Below, piece after piece: positions 1 to 5,860 of a stretch of 8,141 bases of DNA. The stretch comes from an uncultured Lachnospiraceae bacterium (GTDB taxonomy: Bacteria > Bacillota > Clostridia > Lachnospirales > Lachnospiraceae): NCBI GenBank assembly GCA_900557385.1, contig USSP01000075.1:1-8141 (forward strand). The letters run 5' to 3'. A program made the translations under genes and the position numbers. Under the pieces are notes generated by a model. It worked only from the letters and a program-made list of their open reading frames with translations. It ran no database searches and was not told the origin of the DNA. The stretch's first letter is position 1; every line of letters begins with the position of its first letter.

Positions 1-929
1 TGGAAGCCAATGGTGCTTATATGGATGAACGGGATGATGTTTTTGCTGCGCAGATTTATTGCCCGATTGTAGATCTGGAACATGCGGATATCGCTTATGA
101 ATGGATGTTTGGAGCAGACAAAGAGTGTGAAGATTCACATGCAGGTGCGGCAGAGACGATGACGCCCTTTAAAGAAGCACTTTCTAAAGTGTTAGCCCAA
201 TATTATGTGGCATATTTTAATTCACTGGAACTGCACGATCCGGATACGGGCGAAATATTACGGCTTGGAGAAGATGGAAGAAGCGGAAGCGGCTATGCTT
301 ATCTGATGAATTGCCTGAACCAATCTGCTACAGATTATTTTACACGGCTGTTGGAAGGAAAATTGTCACAGCAACACACGGTGGAGGCGTATTTGAATAC
401 GAAACCCTGGCTTACGTGGGACGGTAAAAGAGCACAGATTTCCGATCTGGATACATATGTACTGAATCATCGCCGTAGAATGAAGCCGTGTACCTCCTTT
501 GATAAGCTGGAAATGGATAGTGGAGAAAACCAGCTTTTTGGAACCCCGGAAAATGACTATGTACATTTTGCCCCGCAAATTGCAGACGCTATTCAGACCT
601 TGAAAGATGATTATCCGGAAGAGTATGCACGGTATTATCCGGTATATCGATCCATGGAAACAGATAGTGCCTTGGCAGAGCGGGTCCGCCTGTTAAATCC
701 GCTATCCTTTATTGGAACAGCAGAAAAGAGCAATCAGGCAAAATATTATCGGATTCGTGTAGGTGGGTCTGATGCAGACACCTCCTTGAGCGTTTCCATG
801 ATGCTTGCATTGAAACTGCAGGATGCGAAATGCGGGAACGTGGATTACGCACTGGTTTGGGATCAGCCACACAGCCAGGCAGATTATCCGGGGGAGATCT
901 TAGAGTGGATTGATTCCATTTACAAATAA
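1..929 (+). CDS. Subtype B tannase (tannin acyl hydrolase), C-terminal part
   Basis: Alpha/beta-hydrolase that cleaves galloyl esters of tannins to release gallic acid. The frame is open from base 3, and the Met at 21 is internal: the upstream codons read on smoothly with no ribosome site, and bacterial tannases of this type are well over 450 residues, so the N-terminal part with the nucleophile serine lies outside the window. Visible family hallmarks are the YCPIVDLEHADIAYEW stretch (about residues 13-28 from Met21) and the C-terminal RIRVGGSDADTS segment, whose Asp251 or Asp253 should be the triad acid. The PHSQADYPGEILEW segment near the end carries His284, the likely triad histidine. Whether the enzyme is secreted cannot be seen. 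The stop is 15 bases before the lpdB start, which suggests one operon. The assignment comes from remembered family motifs and is strengthened by the lpdB-lpdD neighbours; another serine esterase is the main alternative. Confidence 0.84.
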   Translation, partial: EANGAYMDERDDVFAAQIYCPIVDLEHADIAYEWMFGADKECEDSHAGAAETMTPFKEALSKVLAQYYVAYFNSLELHDPDTGEILRLGEDGRSGSGYAYLMNCLNQSATDYFTRLLEGKLSQQHTVEAYLNTKPWLTWDGKRAQISDLDTYVLNHRRRMKPCTSFDKLEMDSGENQLFGTPENDYVHFAPQIADAIQTLKDDYPEEYARYYPVYRSMETDSALAERVRLLNPLSFIGTAEKSNQAKYYRIRVGGSDADTSLSVSMMLALKLQDAKCGNVDYALVWDQPHSQADYPGEILEWIDSIYK

Positions 930-931
930 AG

Positions 932-936
932 AAGGA
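932..936 (+). promoter_or_regulatory. Ribosome binding site fixing the GTG start of lpdB
   Basis: AAGGA lies 8 bases ahead of the GTG at 945-947. No in-frame ATG nearby is better placed, and the UbiX N-terminal pattern (lysines, then LLIGVSGASGA) begins directly at this codon, so the GTG start is well supported. Confidence 0.7.
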
Positions 937-944
937 ACGATATC

Positions 945-1529
945 GTGAAAAGTAAATTGTTGATTGGGGTAAGCGGTGCATCAGGTGCACCACTTACTTA
1001 TGAATTGTTAAAACAGCTTCAATCCTATAGAAATCATGTGGAGCTTCATCTGGTCATGTCCGGTGCGGGGGAACAGACCCTGCAGCAGGAACTGGGTATG
1101 ACACAGGAGGATTTAAAAGAACTGGTGGATGTGAGGTATGGGAATGACAAAATCGGAGCGGCACCGGCAAGCGGAAGTTATAAGATGATGGGAATGGTCA
1201 TTGTGCCCTGCAGTATGAAAACACTGGCTGGAATTGCCTGCGGCTTTAGCGAAAATCTGCTATTGCGGGCAGCGGATGTTATGCTGAAAGAACATCGTAA
1301 GCTTATTTTGGTGACCAGGGAGTGCCCGTTCAACTCCATTCATTTGGAAAATATGTTGAAACTGAGTCATATGGGGGCAGTCATTCTGCCACCTATGCTG
1401 AGCTATTACCAACATCCCGAAACGGTTGAAGATTGTACGAGACATATTGTCGGGAAAATTCTGGATCAGTTCGACCTGGAAATGGAGGGATTTAAACGGT
1501 GGAGCGGCGAACAGAACGATTTGTTGTAA
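945..1529 (+). CDS. lpdB: UbiX/Pad1-family flavin prenyltransferase (LpdB-like)
   Basis: Attaches a dimethylallyl group to reduced FMN, producing the prenylated FMN cofactor needed by UbiD-type decarboxylases; a cytosolic flavoprotein. At 194 residues it has the family's normal length. The Rossmann-like N-terminus carries the flavin-binding GVSGASGA segment (residues 8-15). The middle has PCSMKTLAGIACG (about 88-100), then RAADVMLKEHRKLILVTRECPFN, and the C-terminal part has the IHLENMLKLSHMGAVILPP pattern; all are characteristic of UbiX/Pad1. Translation starts at GTG. With a tannase before it and an LpdD-like gene overlapping its end, the likely client is a gallate/protocatechuate decarboxylase (LpdC) encoded outside the window. 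By family alone it could serve ubiquinone, menaquinone or other UbiD enzymes, so the Lpd assignment rests on context. Confidence 0.9.
   Translation: MKSKLLIGVSGASGAPLTYELLKQLQSYRNHVELHLVMSGAGEQTLQQELGMTQEDLKELVDVRYGNDKIGAAPASGSYKMMGMVIVPCSMKTLAGIACGFSENLLLRAADVMLKEHRKLILVTRECPFNSIHLENMLKLSHMGAVILPPMLSYYQHPETVEDCTRHIVGKILDQFDLEMEGFKRWSGEQNDLL
1484..1489 (+). promoter_or_regulatory. Ribosome binding site for lpdD inside lpdB
   Basis: GGAGGG sits within the last codons of lpdB, 9 bases before the GTG at 1499. It selects that GTG as the lpdD start and implies that lpdD is translated from inside its neighbour. Confidence 0.65.
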
Positions 1530-1867
1530 ACAGAACCCTATTCGGAAAAAAGATTGAGGCAGATGTGACGGTTTTGCAATGGGGAGTACAAGTACTTCTG
1601 TATGGTGGAGAGAAAAGCCATATCGGTGCTGTTTCCGTTATCGATGAGGAGGGAAAGGCGCAACAGATACAATTCCCCGGACATAAGGAGCAGCAGCTTT
1701 GCGAAAGCTGGTCAGAAAGAATATGGCAGGATATACAGGAGCCTGTAGCTGTGATTGCAGGGATACACTATGATGGTCTGACGCGAGAGCAAATCGGCCA
1801 AATTGTAAAAATAACAGAGGAGATGAAAAAGGAATGTGTTTTACGATTGAACTCCCTTTTTACATAG
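1499..1867 (+). CDS. lpdD: LpdD-like small accessory protein of gallate decarboxylation
   Basis: A 122-residue protein matching the small LpdD partner that accompanies LpdB (prenyltransferase) and LpdC (decarboxylase) in gallate metabolism of lactic acid bacteria. LpdD is thought to help handle or deliver prenylated FMN, but its biochemistry is poorly defined. Visible features are a YGGEKSHIGAVSV segment (about residues 35-47), a GHKEQQL turn (about 61-67), and AGIHYDGLTREQIGQIV (about 86-102), a pattern I associate with this family. There is no signal peptide or membrane segment, so it should be cytosolic. The GTG start overlaps lpdB by 31 bases and is preceded by a good ribosome site, pointing to coupled translation. 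It is clearly not the roughly 75-residue Cys-containing BsdD/VdcD subunit of phenolic acid decarboxylases. The name depends on recalled motif and position. Confidence 0.78.
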   Translation: MERRTERFVVNRTLFGKKIEADVTVLQWGVQVLLYGGEKSHIGAVSVIDEEGKAQQIQFPGHKEQQLCESWSERIWQDIQEPVAVIAGIHYDGLTREQIGQIVKITEEMKKECVLRLNSLFT

Positions 1868-1889
1868 GTTGCACAAGTTATTTGTTAAT

Positions 1890-2167
1890 TTAAGAGGGTA
1901 TAAAGTCATGGAGCATATAGTCCGAGAAGCACTGCATACTCTTGGTGATATATTTTTTATGATGATAGGAAAAAAATAATCTCTCTTAAATTCAATGTCT
2001 TTAATAGAAAGTTCAAATAATTTACCGGAGGATATAAAAGGAGCAGCTTGTACAGAAGGCAAAAACAAAACACCCTGTCCTCTTATACAAAACTCAAGCG
2101 TATCTCTAATCCCACTGCCTGGTTCACGTACAAGCAGCGGGATTTTAAAATCCTTCCATAAATACAT
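1890..2167 (-). pseudogene. LysR-type transcriptional regulator, C-terminal remnant
   Basis: Remnant of the substrate-binding domain of a LysR-family regulator. It reads IPLLVREPGSGIRDTLE, the usual (R)E-GSG-R pattern, then GQGVLFLPSV and the late domain segment FKRDYFFPIIIKN. The DNA-binding helix-turn-helix half is absent, and a TGA lies immediately upstream of the first Met at 2167. About 35 residues that normally separate GSG-R from the G-G--FLP motif are missing, with a junction near 2087-2095. A further frameshift at about 1937-1942 separates ISPRV from its natural continuation MQCFSDYMLHDFIPS, which ends in a stop at 1890-1892; without the shift the frame runs to 1841 as unrelated residues, overlapping the lpdD end. 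LysR proteins often sit divergent to the genes they control. This one faces a TSUP exporter remnant, though it could instead descend from a tannin regulator (TanR-like). Confidence 0.8.
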
Positions 2168-2171
2168 TCAA

Positions 2172-2190
2172 ATAAAATTATGTATTTTAT
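2172..2190. repeat. Perfect 7-bp palindrome in AT-rich gap, possible operator remnant
   Basis: ATAAAAT and ATTTTAT form a perfect inverted repeat around a 5-base centre, lying between the two divergent gene remnants. A LysR-type operator would be expected here, but the spacing is not the classic T-N11-A. Chance is possible in sequence this AT-rich. Confidence 0.3.
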
Positions 2191-2193
2191 AAT
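2188..2193 (+). promoter_or_regulatory. Candidate -10 box (TATAAT)
   Basis: An exact TATAAT lies 41 bases before the ATG of the TSUP remnant. The matching -35 region at 2165-2170 (CATTCA, 17-base spacer) is poor, so this is a weak or activator-dependent promoter, or chance. If real, it could drive the exporter remnant and the anSME gene. Confidence 0.3.
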
Positions 2194-2234
2194 AATAGTT
2201 TAATTTAAAGGTATTTGCTAACAAGGGGAGAAGA

Positions 2235-2480
2235 ATGAATAATACTGTGAGGAGAAGTGCTATGATTTCCTCCATTGTTACGCAAAGTGTACCGCAGTTT
2301 AAAGCAGGTATTTTGATCTTAATGGTGATAGGCGGTATTGCAGGCGGCATTTGCGGACGAGCTATTAATAAGAAAATAGAGGTGAAAACTGTAGATAAGC
2401 TGTTTATTGGCTTAATGTTTATTGGCTTAATGGTTGTGATGATTGTTATTAATGTATATAATATCTATAAATTTATTTAG
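2235..2480 (+). pseudogene. TauE/SafE (TSUP) anion exporter, C-terminal remnant
   Basis: An 81-residue frame ending like many Firmicute TSUP proteins. VPQFKAGILILMVIGGIAGG is a membrane helix with the family's small-residue motif, followed by a basic loop (GRAINKKIEVKTVDKLF) and a final helix ending NIYKFI. Intact members are about 250 residues with about eight helices, so roughly two thirds are missing, including the first conserved glycine-rich half. AAGGGGAG at 2222-2230 precedes the ATG at a good distance, so a short two-helix peptide could still be made, but transport is not expected. TSUP proteins export sulfite, sulfate or organosulfonates, and in sulfatase loci they are plausible disposal routes for released sulfate. 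The anSME gene starts 26 bases downstream. Confidence 0.72.
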
Positions 2481-2492
2481 ATCGATGTTATA

Positions 2493-2501
2493 GGGAGGGG
2501 G
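2493..2501 (+). promoter_or_regulatory. Strong ribosome binding site of the anSME gene
   Basis: GGGAGGGGG lies just before two adjacent start codons, GTG at 2504 and ATG at 2507. The GGAGG core at 2494-2498 is 8 bases from the ATG and only 5 from the GTG, favouring the ATG. Confidence 0.7.
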
Positions 2502-2506
2502 AAGTG

Positions 2507-3634
2507 ATGGCGCCTATTAGTATTCTGATGAAACCTTCGTCAGGAATGTGTAATATGCAATGTGACTATTGCTTCTATTGTGATGAGACAAGGAAAAGAG
2601 AGCAGGAATCTTATGGATTTATGTCAGAACAGACCTTGAAAAACATCATACGAAAAACCATACTTCGCGCAGAAGGCATGGTAAGTTATGCTTATCAAGG
2701 CGGAGAACCAACGCTTAGGGGAATAGAATTTTTTCAAAAGGCAGTGGAATTTCAGAAACGTTATAATAAGCATGGAATTCGTGTCAATAATGCACTGCAG
2801 ACAAACGGATATCTGATTGATGATGCGTGGTGTAAATTTTTTAAAGAGAATCACTTTCTGGTCGGCTTATCGGTGGACGGAATAAAGGAGACCCATGATA
2901 AATACCGGCATAACAAAAATGGAGACCCTACCTATGATAGGATTCTTCGCGCAGCAGAACTGATGGATCAATATGGAGTAGAGTATAATATTCTTACCGT
3001 TGTAAATCAGGCAGTTGCTGCTAACATAAAGCCAATCTACTCCTTTTATACAAAAAGAGGCTGGAATTATCAACAGTATATTGCCTGCCTGGATCCTCTG
3101 GATGAGATGCGTGGACAGAATGAATATGCATTAAAGCCGGAGATATACGGAACCTTTCTTACAGAGCTGTTTAATCTATGGTATGAAGACTGGAAAAGGG
3201 GAGAACAGCCCTATATTCGTCAGTTTGAAAATTACATAGGGATATTACTGGGATATCCACCGGAGTCCTGTGAACAAAGGGGATGCTGCGGAATTCAGAA
3301 TGTGGTTGAAGCAGATGGAAGCGTATATCCCTGTGATTTTTATATGTTGGATGAATATTGTCTGGGTAATTTTAATGAAAACCGGATTGATGAGATTAAT
3401 AGTAAAAGAAACGAAATCGGATTTGTAAACCGCTCGCGCAAACTGACCCAGGAATGCAGGAAATGTAATTATTATAAAGTTTGCCGGGGCGGCTGCCAGC
3501 GAAACAGAGAATGGAATAGCACTACCAATTGCTATGAGAATTATTTTTGTAAAAGCTATCAAATATTCTTTGAAGCGTGTCTGGATAGAATGAACGAAAT
3601 TGCAACGGTAATACAAAAGAAGGGCAACAATTAA
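2507..3634 (+). CDS. Anaerobic sulfatase-maturating enzyme (radical SAM/SPASM, anSME)
   Basis: Converts the active-site Cys or Ser of sulfatases into formylglycine under anaerobic conditions, using S-adenosylmethionine and three [4Fe-4S] clusters in the cytosol. Counted from ATG 2507 (375 residues), the radical SAM cysteines are C15, C19 and C22 (CNMQCDYC). The SAM-binding QGGEPT is at 64-69. The SPASM ligands are C255, C261, C276 and C330 for one auxiliary cluster and C317, C320, C326 and C348 for the other. Asp277, directly after C276 in YPCDFY, matches the proposed catalytic base. These positions coincide with those I recall for the Clostridium perfringens enzyme, which supports both function and start choice. 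It appears full length and intact, in contrast to the broken genes around it. No sulfatase lies in the window, so it probably serves one elsewhere, unless it modifies another protein. Confidence 0.92.
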   Translation: MAPISILMKPSSGMCNMQCDYCFYCDETRKREQESYGFMSEQTLKNIIRKTILRAEGMVSYAYQGGEPTLRGIEFFQKAVEFQKRYNKHGIRVNNALQTNGYLIDDAWCKFFKENHFLVGLSVDGIKETHDKYRHNKNGDPTYDRILRAAELMDQYGVEYNILTVVNQAVAANIKPIYSFYTKRGWNYQQYIACLDPLDEMRGQNEYALKPEIYGTFLTELFNLWYEDWKRGEQPYIRQFENYIGILLGYPPESCEQRGCCGIQNVVEADGSVYPCDFYMLDEYCLGNFNENRIDEINSKRNEIGFVNRSRKLTQECRKCNYYKVCRGGCQRNREWNSTTNCYENYFCKSYQIFFEACLDRMNEIATVIQKKGNN

Positions 3635-3655
3635 AAAGTTGCCCTTCTTTTGTAT
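3611..3655 (+). terminator. Intrinsic terminator overlapping the end of the anSME gene
   Basis: A perfect 18-bp inverted repeat (3611-3628 with 3638-3655) encloses a 9-base loop that contains the TAA stop. The GC-rich core GGGCAAC/GTTGCCC is followed by TTCTTTT, giving a typical hairpin plus U-tract. Because the left arm begins with ATACAAAAGAA, the structure also has an A-tract/U-tract layout on the other strand and may work in both directions. Confidence 0.9.
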
Positions 3656-3672
3656 TATACAGAGACTATCCC

Positions 3673-3918
3673 ATGGTACAGACCTTCCAAAATGGTATTT
3701 CCTTTTTGAGAGACAACCATCAGTGCGATAACTGGACTTCCCGAAAAGGTTTATTGTTTGATTTAGATGGTGTGATTGTAGATACTGCCAAATATCATTA
3801 TCTGGTATGGAAACAGCTTGCAGAAGAATTGGGAATCCCCTTTGATGAGAAGGAAAAATGTCTTGCTTTCGCGGAAAAACTTAGTTGTAACTTTCCGCAA
3901 TATTTGATATTCTTATAG
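3673..3918 (+). pseudogene. Beta-phosphoglucomutase-like HAD gene, N-terminal remnant
   Basis: The frame contains KGLLFDLDGVIVDTAKYHY, the start of beta-phosphoglucomutase-type HAD phosphatases. Asp30 and Asp32 would be the nucleophile and the acid/base of motif I, and the cap-domain beginning WKQLAEELGIPFDEK follows. Intact PgmB proteins are about 210-220 residues, interconvert beta-glucose 1-phosphate and glucose 6-phosphate, and usually serve maltose/trehalose phosphorylase loci. Here the similarity stops after about 40 residues, and the last 20 (KCLAFAEKL onward) may come from a later part of the cap after an internal loss. HAD motifs II-IV are absent. No ribosome site precedes the ATG at 3673, and the first 24 residues are not recognisable, so the natural start near the KGLLFD segment seems to have been lost. 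It should be non-functional. Confidence 0.72.
3885..3913 (+). promoter_or_regulatory. Candidate promoter of the zinc-ribbon/YARHG cluster
   Basis: TTGTAA (3885-3890) and TATTCT (3908-3913) are separated by 17 bases, each matching 4 of 6 consensus positions. They lie 56 bases or more before the first gene of the cluster, after the upstream terminator and at the end of the dead HAD fragment. A promoter is needed here, but this particular one is only a guess. Confidence 0.3.
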
Positions 3919-3934
3919 ACGAGTAGAAACAGTT

Positions 3935-3953
3935 ATTGTCGTAAAGAGACAAT
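3935..3953 (+). repeat. Short inverted repeat in the leader of the zinc-ribbon gene
   Basis: ATTGTC and GACAAT pair perfectly around a 7-base loop, immediately before the GGAGG at 3959-3963. It could be a small leader hairpin or an operator half-site pair, but six base pairs may be chance. Confidence 0.25.
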
Positions 3954-3968
3954 GGATGGGAGGAAGTT

Positions 3969-4391
3969 ATGGATTTCTTTAGAAAAGTAAGTGATGGTGT
4001 TTCTCAGAAGGCAACGGATGTATCTGCAACCATGCGGCTGAATTCTCAGCTCAAGAGCACGGAGGAAGAACTGCGTAAGGTGCTGCAGAGTCTGGGTGAG
4101 ACTTATTACAACAATACCAAAGAAGGAACCGAAGGGGATTACACAGCGATGATTACCCGGGTGGATGAACTGAAAAAGGAAATTGCTTCCTGTAAAGAAC
4201 AGCTGATTGATTTAAAGGGAATGATTCAGTGCCCGAAATGCGGAGCAGAACTGGAAAAAGGTGCAAGATTCTGCGTTCATTGCGGATATGAACTGCCGGT
4301 TCCTGTGAAGAAGGTATGCGCAGGATGTGGCGCAGAGTTACCGGAAGGTGCTAAATTCTGCACCAAATGCGGAACAAAGGTAGAAGAGTAG
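3969..4391 (+). CDS. Small coiled-coil protein with two C-terminal zinc ribbons
   Basis: A 140-residue cytosolic protein of unknown role. Residues 1-85 are charged and helical (for example LKSTEEELRKVLQSLGETYYNN and VDELKKEIASCKEQLIDLKG), suggesting two coiled-coil helices. Two treble-Cys zinc ribbons follow: C88-C91-C102-C105 and C117-C120-C131-C134, each of form CxxCGAEL-(E/P)-(K/E)GA(R/K)FCxxCG. There is no signal peptide or membrane segment. GGAGG at 3959-3963 stands 5 bases before the ATG. It opens a four-gene + strand cluster, and its zinc ribbons closely resemble those at the start of the next protein, so the two may interact or derive from a common module. Such zinc-ribbon proteins are common in Clostridia but mostly uncharacterised; no catalytic function is claimed. 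Confidence 0.85.
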   Translation: MDFFRKVSDGVSQKATDVSATMRLNSQLKSTEEELRKVLQSLGETYYNNTKEGTEGDYTAMITRVDELKKEIASCKEQLIDLKGMIQCPKCGAELEKGARFCVHCGYELPVPVKKVCAGCGAELPEGAKFCTKCGTKVEE

Positions 4392-4432
4392 GAACGAGAA
4401 ACGTGAGATAACAGGGGAGGAAATGAGTTATT

Positions 4433-5857
4433 ATGAAATGCAGTAAATGTGGGACGGAAAACGTTGCCGGATACAAATTCTGTGTGAAATGTGGCAACAA
4501 GCTGGAAGAAGAGCAGCCCCGGAAAATCTTTTGTACCAAATGCGGAACGCAGTTAAAGGAAGGAATGAAGTTCTGCACCAAGTGTGGAACGCCCGTGGCA
4601 GCCGCACAGCCTGCTGCACAGCCGAAGCCGGCAGCACCACAGCCTGCCGCACAGCCGAAGCCCGCAGCAGCGCAGCCGAAGAAAGAGAAAAAGAAGGGAA
4701 ATGGTCTGAAAGTAACCTTAATCGTTCTGGTGATCGTACTTCTTCTGGCACTGGTAGGGGCAGGTGTCTATGCATGGAAAGCGGGCTATCTGGATGATAT
4801 TCTGCCGGGCAAGGATAAAACAGAGCTTACCGTAAAGGATGATGAGGACACCGATACCACGGAAAGCGATGAATCGGCAGCAGATGCGGAGGAAGTGCCT
4901 GAACTTACAGAAGGTGATGACCTGGCAGCCGCTGGCGACTATCTGGCAGCCATCGACAAGTATATGGAGGTGGATGCGGACAGCGATGCTTACGATTCTG
5001 CCTTGGAGAAAGCAGACGCTGCGCTGATCCAGTATGAGACGGAAGCCAAGAACCATGCGCAGGAACTGGCGGATAATGAAAATCTGGATAACTATAAACA
5101 GGCACTTAGTGATTTGGACGATGCCGTTGCCAATATCGGCGAAGTACTGAATACTTATTCCGATCTGGAAGGTGTTGGAGACTTCGACGCGGAGGATCTT
5201 CCTTACAAGACCGCGGAGGTTGAAGGTGCATTCTGTCAGTATGTATACAGCAAGGCAGAAAGCTATCTGGTAGATGCGAACCCTACGGATGCCACCAAAC
5301 TTCTGGATGAAGCAAAAGAAGTGATAGAAGGTCGTCCTGACACCGAGTACAATGCCCCTGTCAAGGAAGAATTTGCAAAACAGTATGCAGCCAAATACGG
5401 TAAATCTGCTGTACAGCTGGCAAATCAGCTTTCCTTAAGTGCAACGGATGCCCAGGTAGCTGCCCGTATGCGCGAATTGTTCAGTGTGACCGATAACAAC
5501 TGCTGGGTAGTGGAGTTGTATGAGCACTATGCAACCCAGGCAGGTGAACTGGAAGCTTTCGGTGGCGTGGATTTCTCCGGTGATTATCTGTTACCGGAAT
5601 CTGCAGACAGAGAGTTGACAGTGGAGGATATTGAAGGCTTAAGCAGGGCAGAACTTCGTATGGCCCGTTATGAAATTTATGCCCGTCATGGCAGAGATTT
5701 CAGCGATCCTGCGGTAAATACATACTTCCAGAGTAAGTCCTGGTACAATTATTCGGTATCCTTTGCAGAGTTTTACGAGTATGATTTGAGTGATATAGAA
5801 TTGTACAATCGTGATTTCATTCTCAACTATGAATTGGAAGCAGGCTATTTGGATTAA
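4433..5857 (+). CDS. Membrane protein: two zinc ribbons, one TM segment, extracellular YARHG domain
   Basis: A 474-residue protein of unknown function with a clear layout. Zinc ribbon 1 uses C3, C6, C17 and C20; ribbon 2 uses C34, C37, C48 and C51. A Pro/Ala/Gln/Lys-rich linker (55-82) with an 11-residue repeat leads to a basic KKEKKK stop-transfer flank and one transmembrane helix at about 93-115. The outside part has an acidic spacer (130-160), a helical TPR-like stretch (about 160-350), and a C-terminal YARHG domain (about 400-466) seen in ELRMARYEIYARHGR and SWYNY. The positive-inside rule puts the zinc ribbons in the cytosol and YARHG outside. GGAGG at 4416-4420 is 12 bases from the ATG, rather far; an ATG at 4423 lies too close and gives only seven codons. 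YARHG domains are thought to be extracellular envelope modules. The next gene starts 3 bases after the stop. Confidence 0.88.
   Translation: MKCSKCGTENVAGYKFCVKCGNKLEEEQPRKIFCTKCGTQLKEGMKFCTKCGTPVAAAQPAAQPKPAAPQPAAQPKPAAAQPKKEKKKGNGLKVTLIVLVIVLLLALVGAGVYAWKAGYLDDILPGKDKTELTVKDDEDTDTTESDESAADAEEVPELTEGDDLAAAGDYLAAIDKYMEVDADSDAYDSALEKADAALIQYETEAKNHAQELADNENLDNYKQALSDLDDAVANIGEVLNTYSDLEGVGDFDAEDLPYKTAEVEGAFCQYVYSKAESYLVDANPTDATKLLDEAKEVIEGRPDTEYNAPVKEEFAKQYAAKYGKSAVQLANQLSLSATDAQVAARMRELFSVTDNNCWVVELYEHYATQAGELEAFGGVDFSGDYLLPESADRELTVEDIEGLSRAELRMARYEIYARHGRDFSDPAVNTYFQSKSWYNYSVSFAEFYEYDLSDIELYNRDFILNYELEAGYLD
4607..4680 (+). repeat. 33-bp tandem repeat coding the Pro/Ala linker
   Basis: Two near-identical 33-base units (4607-4639 and 4640-4672) and the start of a third encode PAAQPKPAAPQ, PAAQPKPAAAQ and then QPK. 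The period is 11 codons, so changes in copy number would keep the frame and alter only linker length. Confidence 0.8.
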
Positions 5858-5860
5858 ACG

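Noticed and set aside
1826..1860. AAAAAGG ... CCTTTTT pairing at the end of lpdD as a terminator
   Set aside because: The arms are only 7 bp, mostly A/T, with a 21-base loop inside coding sequence; too weak to call.
1995..2192. + strand 65-codon frame opposite the LysR remnant
   Set aside because: It is the complement of recognisable LysR sequence and lacks a ribosome site.
1868..2500. Insertion sequence or integrase scar as the cause of the broken genes
   Set aside because: No transposase fragment, terminal inverted repeats or target duplications were found on inspection; simple deletions suffice.
4423..4446. Seven-codon frame overlapping the start of the YARHG membrane gene, as a leader peptide
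   Set aside because: Its ATG is only 2 bases from GGAGG, too close for good initiation, and nothing suggests attenuation.
4718..5056. Antisense open frames across the membrane-protein gene
   Set aside because: They result from codon bias on the opposite strand of a clear zinc-ribbon/TM/YARHG gene; no motifs or start signals are seen.
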